Below are positions 43,580-51,069 of a DNA stretch of 52,776 bases, one piece after another. Every line of letters starts with the position of its first letter. Position 1 is the first letter of the stretch. Origin of the DNA: DAOTTI01 sp034437795 (GTDB lineage Bacteria > Chloroflexota > UBA11872 > UBA12225); NCBI GenBank assembly GCA_034437795.1, contig DAOTTI010000175.1, positions 1-52,776 on the forward strand, written 5' to 3'. Under the pieces are notes generated by a model. It made no database searches, had not been told where the DNA came from, and saw only the letters and a program-made list of their open reading frames with translations. The translations under genes were made by a program, and so were the position numbers.

Positions 43580-44914
43580 CTAGGAGCGGCCGAGCCTGGG
43601 GAACATGCGCGTGGCGTAGTTGCGGGCGGGCACGCCGAGCACGCGCAGGAAGCCTTCGGCGTCCGCATGGTCGAACGACCCGGCCCGTTCCATGGAGGCC
43701 TCGGCCGCGGCGTAGAGCGTGGCGGTCCTCTCCAGATCCGTCGCGCCTTCGAAGATGACGTTGCCTTTGTAGAGGCGCAGCGCGACCGTCCCGCCGACCA
43801 GCCTGGCGAACTGGTCCACCGCCGCCAGCGCTGCCGTGGTCCCCAGATCAAACCAGTAGCCCTGGTAGATCTGCACCGCCAGGTAGCGCGAGAGGTGGTC
43901 GAAGAGCTCCCGCGCGCGCCGGTCCAGGTAGAGCTGCAGCAGGAACTCATAGGCCTGGCCCAGCAGCTCCATGCCGGGCGCCTCGTACACGCCGCGGGAC
44001 TTGATCCCCACGAAGCGGTTCTCGACTACGTGCCGCCCGATGCCTACTCCGTGCCGCCCTGCAATCGCGTTGGCGGCCTTGAACACGTCCACCAGGGACG
44101 AGGGACGGAGGACGGAGGACGCATGCGCGGTGGCGCCTACATCGGATTGGTCTTTCGTCATTCGTCCTTCGTCGATGGAGGCAGGTCGGCTATCGAGCGC
44201 CACCGGCCGGCCCGCCTCCCACCGGATATGCACGATCTCCGGCTCGTCCGGCGCATCCCAGGGCCAGACGCCCATCCCAGGGGTTACCAGCGTGGCGGAC
44301 GTCTCCAGCTCCTCCAGGCGCCCCGCTTCATGGGTCAGGCCCAGCATGTTGGCGTCGGTCGAGTAGATCTGCTCCACGCTGGCCTTGATCGGCAGGCCAA
44401 AGCTCTGGGCGTACTCCACCATCTCCTTTCGTCCGCCGAACGTATCCAGCATCCTGGGATCGCGCCAGGGGGCGTAGACCTGGATGTCCGGCGCCAGCAT
44501 GTTGGTGGCGAGCTGGAAGCGGACCTGGTCGTTGCCGCGGCCGGTGGCGCCGTGGAAGAGGATGGTGATGCCGTGCCGGCGCAAGGCGTCTACCGCCAGG
44601 CGGGTGGTCACGTAGCGGGCGATGGCGGTGGTGTTCCAGTAGCCGCCCTCGTACCTGGCCTGGGCCTGGATCACCTTGAGGCCCGCCTCCGCCAGCGGCT
44701 CCTGGCCGGGCAGGATGTAGGCCTCGGCCGCGCCGCAGGCCAGCATCCGCCGGCGCACCACCTCCAGGTCCGGCTCGTCCGGCTGGCCCAGGTCTACGGT
44801 GAAGCAGTAGGGCTCCGCCCCCTGGGACCGCAGCCAGTGGGTGATAGTGCAGCTATCGAGCCCGCCGGAGACGAGCCCGCCGATCCGCTTGCCTTTCAGG
44901 TCTTCCACGCGCAT
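43580..44914 (-). CDS. argG: Argininosuccinate synthase with a 29-codon in-frame insertion
   Basis: 444 residues. Catalyses ATP-dependent citrulline plus aspartate ligation in arginine synthesis. GGLVSGGLDSCTITHWL is the ATP pyrophosphatase loop; YCFTVDLGQPDEP, ILFHGATGRGNDQVRFQLAT and VENRFVGIKSRGVYEAPGME are the family's substrate-binding motifs. Between VALDSRPAS and DVFKAANAIAGRHG about 29 residues (IDEGRMTKDQSD ... SSVLRPSSLV) are encoded by a palindromic repeat (44092-44178). In relatives this loop is short. The frame is kept, so the enzyme may still work. ATG 44914 has no clear ribosome site. TGATCA units begin 12 bases upstream of the start codon. argH and other arg genes are not in the window. 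Confidence 0.92.
   Translation of the reverse strand: MRVEDLKGKRIGGLVSGGLDSCTITHWLRSQGAEPYCFTVDLGQPDEPDLEVVRRRMLACGAAEAYILPGQEPLAEAGLKVIQAQARYEGGYWNTTAIARYVTTRLAVDALRRHGITILFHGATGRGNDQVRFQLATNMLAPDIQVYAPWRDPRMLDTFGGRKEMVEYAQSFGLPIKASVEQIYSTDANMLGLTHEAGRLEELETSATLVTPGMGVWPWDAPDEPEIVHIRWEAGRPVALDSRPASIDEGRMTKDQSDVGATAHASSVLRPSSLVDVFKAANAIAGRHGVGIGRHVVENRFVGIKSRGVYEAPGMELLGQAYEFLLQLYLDRRARELFDHLSRYLAVQIYQGYWFDLGTTAALAAVDQFARLVGGTVALRLYKGNVIFEGATDLERTATLYAAAEASMERAGSFDHADAEGFLRVLGVPARNYATRMFPRLGRS
44092..44178. repeat. GGACGAA-type palindromic element inserted in argG
   Basis: Arms ccagggacgagggacgg(...) at 44092-44121 and the mirrored ggtctttcgtcattcgtcc(...) at 44149-44178 pair imperfectly through repeated ggacga/ggacgg heptamers. 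Length 87 bases = 29 codons, so the argG frame survives. A related hairpin lies in a spacer at 38447-38490. Confidence 0.65.
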
Positions 44915-44925
44915 GGGTCAGGTAG

Positions 44926-45407
44926 TGATCAACTGGTGATCCGCTCGCTACGCTCGCCGTGATCAGGTGGTGATCAGGTGGTGGTCAAGTTGTAGCATGC
45001 GATGACCGCGTGATGACCACCGGGGGTGGGCCAAGGGTCCAGATGGCGCTGGGGTGGACCTTACCCCTTTCAGCCGGGGCCGCGCCACACCCCTGCCCCT
45101 CTCCCACACACGGGAGAGGGGGAACAACGAGGTAACCACTTGGGGCTCGGCGCCGCCGCCTCTCCGACGCGGAGAGGGGGGAACGATGCCTGGCTTGGAG
45201 TTATCCGGACCGTGTACGCGCGCCCGTGACCACTCACTACGTGCTCAGCACGCACTCACCACCTGGCCACTACTTTGATCAAGTAGTTGATCACTACTTT
45301 GATCAAGTAGTTGATCACTACTTTGATCAGTAATTGACGACCACGTGATCACGGCGAGCGCACCGAGCGTATCACCACCTGATCACTACTTGATCACCAC
45401 CTGATCA
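44926..45407. promoter_or_regulatory. Phased TGATCA palindrome array spanning the argG-rpoN spacer
   Basis: TGATCA or near-copies lie at 44926, 44937, 44960, 44971, 44982 (steps 11, 23, 11, 11) next to the argG start. They occur again at 45276, 45288, 45300, 45312, 45324 (steps of 12), 45335, 45346 (steps of 11), 45369 (step 23), 45380, 45391, 45402 (steps of 11), the last one containing the rpoN stop codon. Left and right groups are inverted copies: both have a CGCTCG...CGCTCGCCG core in the 23-base gap. The 12-base steps alternate TGATCAAGTAGT and TGATCACTACTT. The middle (45055-45190) holds a spacer-repeat copy. No gene is visible. Repeated half-turn-phased palindromes suggest a multimeric DNA-binding protein or an inverted-repeat element. 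Confidence 0.7.
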
Positions 45408-46817
45408 ACGCAAGATCGACGGGAGGATGCCCAGCTGCTCGCGGTATTTGGCCACGGTGCGCCGGGCGACGACGATCCCCATCTCCCCCAGCTTCTCGGC
45501 GATCTGCTCGTCGGTCAGGGGCTCCGTCTCGTGCTCGATGATGTCTTTGATCACGTCCTTGGCCGAGAGCGACGGCGTGAAGAAGTCGGAGAGGGGGATG
45601 ACCTTGCCGGACGGGAGCATGACGTACTTGGAGGCAGTGGCGCGGGAGATAGTGGACTCGTGCACGCCGAGCTCGGCGGCGACCATAGCCCGCGTCAGGG
45701 GGCGGAGCTGGCGCACGCCCTTCTCCAGGAATTCGCTCTGGTAGTTCACCAGGAAGGCGACGATCCGCTGCAGCGTCTGCCGGCGCTGGTCGATGTTGGC
45801 CATGAACAGGCGGGCGCGGGCGACGTACTGCTGGATGTGCTTGCGCTCGGTCTCGTTCAGCTGGGAGTCGCCGCCCTGGGCCCGCATCAGGAGCTCGCGG
45901 TAGAGGGGATTGATGCGCAGGAAGAAGCGCTTGGACTCGACGACGTCGACCTCGTAGCCCTTGTCCCGCTTGGTGATGATCACGTCCGGCAGGACGTATC
46001 CCGAGGTGCTGGTGGCCGGCGCGCCCTGAGCGGGGAAGGGGTTGAGGTACTTCTTGATGAACTGCGCCGCCTCTGAGACGTCGCGGCTGCTGATCCGCAT
46101 CTCCTGGGCGATGCGGCTGTACTTGTGCTCGCCCAGCTGCCCCAGGTGATGCTCGATGATCTCCCGCACGTGCGGGCACGAGACGCCCTGCTCCGCGAGA
46201 TAGTCGACCTGCAGCAGCAGGCACTCGCGCAAGTCCCGCGCGCCTATGCCCACCGGCTCCTGCTGCTGCAGCTCTCGCAGGACCGCCTCCACCTCATCCA
46301 CGCTGGCATCCAGGGCCCGCGCCGCCTCCTCCACCGTGCACTCGAGAAAGCCCCGCTCGTCCAGGTTGCCCACCAGGAACTCGGCGATCGGCATCTGCTC
46401 CGGCCGCAGGACGGCCCTCAGATCGTCGAGCAGGCGCTCGGCCAGCGACTTCTCTGAGGCGACGTGGATCATCGGATCGAACTCGTCGGCCGGGTCCCGC
46501 CGCGCGAGGGACGGCCCTTCCTCGTGGTAATAGTCATCGCGGTTGAAGAACTGCTCGGCGTCCGGCTTGGGCTGCTCCGGCTGCGGGGCCGCCTCGGCCA
46601 TGCAGTGCGAGCAGACGTGTTTTTCCATCACCGCCCCACAGCGGGGGCAGGTCGGGCGTTCGATCAGGTCAAGCGCCGGGTTTTCAGCCAGCTCCTGCTG
46701 GATCAGCTCCTGGAGCTCCAACGAAGAGAGCTCCAGGACGTGGTTCATCGCCACCAGCCGTGGCGAGACCTTCATCTGGACCGTCGGGATCTGCGAGAGC
46801 TCCATCCCTTCCATCAT
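45405..46817 (-). CDS. rpoN: RNA polymerase sigma-54 factor
   Basis: 470 residues from ATG 46817, which has a full GGAGGT site seven bases upstream (GTG 46826 is less likely). Region I is TVQMKVSPRLVAMNHVLELS and LQELIQQELAENPALDL. The core-binding domain follows (FLVGNLDERGFLECTVEEAA, ALDASVDEVEAVLRELQQQE, PVGIGARDLRECLLLQ). The RpoN box ARRTVAKYREQLGI near the end binds the -24 element. Odd: directly after region I, CPRCGAVMEKHVCSHC forms a four-cysteine zinc-knuckle-like motif, not part of the classical protein. The NtrC-family activator gene is the next one upstream, in the same direction. Its stop codon lies inside a TGATCA repeat. Confidence 0.95.
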   Translation of the reverse strand: MMEGMELSQIPTVQMKVSPRLVAMNHVLELSSLELQELIQQELAENPALDLIERPTCPRCGAVMEKHVCSHCMAEAAPQPEQPKPDAEQFFNRDDYYHEEGPSLARRDPADEFDPMIHVASEKSLAERLLDDLRAVLRPEQMPIAEFLVGNLDERGFLECTVEEAARALDASVDEVEAVLRELQQQEPVGIGARDLRECLLLQVDYLAEQGVSCPHVREIIEHHLGQLGEHKYSRIAQEMRISSRDVSEAAQFIKKYLNPFPAQGAPATSTSGYVLPDVIITKRDKGYEVDVVESKRFFLRINPLYRELLMRAQGGDSQLNETERKHIQQYVARARLFMANIDQRRQTLQRIVAFLVNYQSEFLEKGVRQLRPLTRAMVAAELGVHESTISRATASKYVMLPSGKVIPLSDFFTPSLSAKDVIKDIIEHETEPLTDEQIAEKLGEMGIVVARRTVAKYREQLGILPSILR

Positions 46818-46891
46818 CCGGCCCACCTCCGAGCCGTCACGGCGATGCGACCTCCATCTCTACTTGGCACAGGGGGCACCGGCCCCCTAAA

Positions 46892-46929
46892 TGCAAGAAT
46901 CGTGCCGCGCTTTTGGTCCAGTTCTTGCA
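46892..46929. promoter_or_regulatory. TGCAAGAA / TTCTTGCA inverted repeat before rpoN
   Basis: Perfect 8-base arms at 46892-46899 and 46922-46929 with a 22-base loop, covering the predicted transcription start of rpoN and overlapping the -12 element. Could be an operator or a hairpin at the 5' end of the mRNA. Confidence 0.45.
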
Positions 46930-46942
46930 GAGGCCGTGCCAA
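46926..46942 (-). promoter_or_regulatory. Sigma-54-type (-24/-12) promoter for rpoN
   Basis: Read leftward: TTGGCACGGCCTCTGCA. It matches the consensus TTGGCACG-N4-TTGCA at all but one base, with the required ten bases between GG and GC. Expected start about 46915, roughly 100 bases before the rpoN start codon. It would make rpoN self-regulated and dependent on an activator such as the adjacent NtrC-family protein. Confidence 0.55.
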
Positions 46943-46954
46943 CCTGGGCACGGC

Positions 46955-47215
46955 CCTGCGCGCCGGCCGCGAAAGCGGTCCGGCTATGGCTTGCCGAGCC
47001 CGCTGAAGCGGGGGCTCGTTCGCCCCGATCCGTCGCATGTCGCATGTGGTGCCTTTCGCCTGGCCCTCTGCGAGAGGGCGAGTAGCGACTACCAAGTAGC
47101 GAGGAGTGAGGAAGGAGCCCCCACCCTGACCGTCTCCCAGAGGGAGAGGGAATTCTTCCCCACAAGGAGCCCTCGCCCGGGCCTTCTCCCTTTGGGAGAA
47201 GGAACTCCTCTGTGC
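46955..47215. repeat. Long interspersed repeat, copy 1
   Basis: Starts gcgccggccgcgaaagcggt and runs through gcccgctgaagcgggggctc, tcgttcgccccgatccgtcg and gagggcgagtagcga to spacer-repeat units near 47120-47210. It closely matches 48865-49125. It fills most of the 501-base spacer (46818-47318) between rpoN and the activator gene; no gene is visible there. Confidence 0.75.
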
Positions 47216-47318
47216 AGGCTCAGTCCTGGTCCTGCGGGGCGCTAGCGCGGCGGGTAGAGGTTACAAGGTTGGGCATTCCAGCCGCGGGTAAAGGCAGGGT
47301 AGCCCACAGGAACCGGGG

Positions 47319-48734
<1,416 letters not shown>

Positions 48735-48864
48735 CGACCGATTCTACCTCGCGCCGGCAGCACGACGAGTGTTCAAACGGTGACAATTCGTGCCAGATGC
48801 GTATCAATCTGGTTACGTCGTGCCACTCGCGCGCTGGCCCGGGGAGATTACCCCCGTGGGGACG

Positions 48865-49125
48865 CTCGCGCCGGCCGCGAAAGCGGTCCGGCTATGGTTT
48901 GCCGAGCCCGCTGAAGCGGGGGCTCGTTCGCCCCGATCCGTCGCGTGTCGCATCTGGCGCCTTTGCCCTGGCGCCCTGCCAGAGGGCGAGTAGCGAGTGC
49001 CGAGTAGCGAGGAAGGGGCCCTCACCGCCGCCCACTTCGCGGGCTCCCACTCTCCCACAGGGAGAGGGAATTCTTCCCCCACTAGGGAGCCCTCGCGCGG
49101 GCCTCCTCCCAGAATGAGAGGGGAC
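48865..49125. repeat. Long interspersed repeat, copy 2
   Basis: Matches copy 1 (46955-47215) over ~100 bases with few changes (cgccggccgcgaaagcggtc; gcccgctgaagcgggggctc), then more loosely through gagggcgagtagcga and spacer-repeat units to ~49125. With copy 1 it brackets the activator gene. It lies in the 426-base spacer 48735-49160, in which no gene is seen. Confidence 0.75.
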
Positions 49126-49160
49126 AGATTGGCGGGCATGACGGGTCAGGGCCGACTGTC

Positions 49161-50867
49161 TCAGACGGCGTGGGTGCGGGGCCATTCGAGCTCGAAGCCC
49201 TGGGCGACGCAGAGCGCCTGGAAGTCCTTGAGCCGTGCCTCGTCTTCCCGCACCTGGTGCGGTTCCAGGCCGTGCTGGAGGCAGTGGGCCGCCAGCAGGC
49301 CGGCCGCCTCCCCAATGTTCCACTCCACCGGATGCAGCCGGTAGCAGCCGTTGGTGATGTGGGTCACGCCCAGGTTCTTGCACGCCGGCAGCAGGTTACG
49401 CACCCGTACGGGCAGGAGCGCGCCCAGTGGGATCCGGAATGGCAAGGAGTCGATGTCGATGTAATTATCCAGGGCAGTCGAGGGGTGGAGATCGATCCGA
49501 TAGCAGCCGACGCCCACGCTGTCGTAGAACGGCTCCCCTTCGCCCGGCTGTCCCCGCTTGATCCCTCGCGCCGCCGCGCCGACGTGGAGCTCCGTGACGG
49601 TGAACACCGCGCGGATGCGCCGGCTCTCCCGCACGTACGGGTACTTGGCCAGCCCGTCTTCCGTCCCAACCAGGTCGGGGCGCAGGTAGAGGCCGGGATA
49701 GCCGGTACCGCCATCCGGCCGTGGGGCCTCCGTTTGGAGCCAGTAGAAGAGGGAGAGCGAGAGCTGGCGCGCCTCTTCCAGGTACTGCTGCACCTCCGCT
49801 TCCGGCCGATCGATGATGGTCCGCGGCGTGCCGGAAGGCCCGCCCGGGGCGGGTGGCGGCGTCCCCTGCGCTCCCGCCGCTGGGCGCGGTGTGGCGGGAG
49901 CGAGCGGTGCTGCGAAGTAGTCGTTCTGGGGCCAGTTGACCAGCGTGACTTCGTGGGGCATGGCGTCGCGCAGGTAGTGGTCGTGGGTGATGATCCGCCG
50001 GTAGCGCCACAGTGCCTGGCCGGGCGCGGCCTCCTCCTCGGGGAAGAGGCAGCGCCGGCGGGGCTCCAGAGTGACCGGATGGGGATGGGTCCAGTCCAGC
50101 AGCCGGCCGGTCCAGGCCGGCCGCGTCGGCGGGATGAAGTCCCGCCACTGCTCGTACTGCGCCGGCCGGGGGTAGCGGTCGATGTAGCTGGCCCCCGGCG
50201 TGGGGTCGTAGGCCATCGGGAAGCAGAAGGTGAAGCCCTGGACATTCTCCGGCTGGGGCGGGCCGGCGACGGCGTGTGGCTCGCCGGTCTCCGCCTGGCT
50301 CTCCGCTCCGGTCACGTATTCCACGCCGGCCAGGGGCAGCAGGTCGCCCAGCTCCGTGGCGTCCAGGACGTACCTGGGGTGGATGATCGTCTCGTGGCCG
50401 GTCTCCAGCTGGCGCACGCGCACCGCCTGCACCCGATCGCCGCGGACCTCCGCCGCCACCGCCTTGGTGCGCAGCCAGATGTCCACCAGGCCACGGGACC
50501 GCGCGTAGGCGAGCTGCTGCTCCAGCACCGCCAGGCCGACGCGGAACTCGTGGCACAGGCGCGAGACACTACCCAGCCCGGGGTTCAGGTGAGGGGCCAG
50601 GCGCGCCGCCGGCACGAGCGGATAGTGGCGGCGGTAGTAGGCCCGCACCAGGGAGCGGTACTGCCGGTAGCGGCGGGTGCAGCCATGGCTTTCGATCCAG
50701 CGGTGCTCGTCGGGCGGCACCGCCTGCTGCGTCAGCTGCCCGCCGATCCAGTCGGTTTCCTCGGTCAGGATCACGCGGCGGCCCAGCGACGCGGCCGCCA
50801 TGGCGGCGGCGCACCCGCCGGTGCCCCCACCCACGATCAGGATGTCCGTCTCACGCTCTCGTGCCAT
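49161..50867 (-). CDS. FAD-dependent oxidoreductase (FAD_oxidored family)
   Basis: 568 residues from ATG 50867 (MARERETDILIVGGG). N-terminal dinucleotide fold DILIVGGGTGGCAAAMAAAS, then EETDWIGGQLTQQAVPPDEH, the family's signature after the FAD motif. Central YVLDATELGDLLPLAGVEYV and C-terminal NLLPACKNLGVTHITNGCYR with HPVEWNIGEAAGLLAAHCLQ complete the FAD-binding set. The family includes dehydrogenases found with polysaccharide catabolism genes; the substrate is unknown. An insert of Pro/Gly/Thr residues (~340-360) is unusual. A long inverted repeat lies just upstream. A second member of the family is directly upstream (51070 onward). Confidence 0.85.
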   Translation of the reverse strand: MARERETDILIVGGGTGGCAAAMAAASLGRRVILTEETDWIGGQLTQQAVPPDEHRWIESHGCTRRYRQYRSLVRAYYRRHYPLVPAARLAPHLNPGLGSVSRLCHEFRVGLAVLEQQLAYARSRGLVDIWLRTKAVAAEVRGDRVQAVRVRQLETGHETIIHPRYVLDATELGDLLPLAGVEYVTGAESQAETGEPHAVAGPPQPENVQGFTFCFPMAYDPTPGASYIDRYPRPAQYEQWRDFIPPTRPAWTGRLLDWTHPHPVTLEPRRRCLFPEEEAAPGQALWRYRRIITHDHYLRDAMPHEVTLVNWPQNDYFAAPLAPATPRPAAGAQGTPPPAPGGPSGTPRTIIDRPEAEVQQYLEEARQLSLSLFYWLQTEAPRPDGGTGYPGLYLRPDLVGTEDGLAKYPYVRESRRIRAVFTVTELHVGAAARGIKRGQPGEGEPFYDSVGVGCYRIDLHPSTALDNYIDIDSLPFRIPLGALLPVRVRNLLPACKNLGVTHITNGCYRLHPVEWNIGEAAGLLAAHCLQHGLEPHQVREDEARLKDFQALCVAQGFELEWPRTHAV

Positions 50868-50886
50868 GCTGCAACGTTCCTGCCAT

Positions 50887-50972
50887 CTAAGTATCCGCTG
50901 GTATGTTCGCGTCGCCCTGTCCATTGATGCCCGGCCGTCCTGTCCCGCACGAACATACCAGCGCCGACTTAG
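50887..50972. promoter_or_regulatory. Inverted repeat upstream of the FAD oxidoreductase gene
   Basis: CGCTGGTATGTTCG (50896-50909) and its exact reverse complement CGAACATACCAGCG (50950-50963) are separated by 40 bases; CTAAGT extends both arms outward. It begins 20 bases before the start codon at 50867, so it lies in the leader or promoter. Operator or leader hairpin; no terminator T-run is seen. Confidence 0.55.
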
Positions 50973-50990
50973 CCTCGATTTCCTCGTATG

Positions 50991-51050
50991 TGGAGCCCTC
51001 ACCCTGACCCTCTCCCATAGGGAGAGGGGCCGTTCGCTGGCGGTGAAGAA
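50991..51050. repeat. Spacer-repeat copy between the two FAD oxidoreductase genes
   Basis: tggagccctcaccctgaccc, tctcccatagggagaggggc and cgttcgctggcggtgaa: a compact form of the spacer repeat, nearly the same as the copy at 40683-40740. Confidence 0.65.
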
Positions 51051-51069
51051 GCGCCGGGCGAGTGTGCGG

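Noticed and set aside
44926..45407. CRISPR-like array
   Set aside because: Steps are only 11-12 bases with no unique spacers of 30 bases or so, and no cas genes are nearby.
48789..48825. Two TGGCACG motifs (leftward, 30 bases apart) upstream of the NtrC-family gene as sigma-54 promoters
   Set aside because: Neither has a GC at the correct ten-base distance; the -12 parts are poor, so they are not called as promoters.
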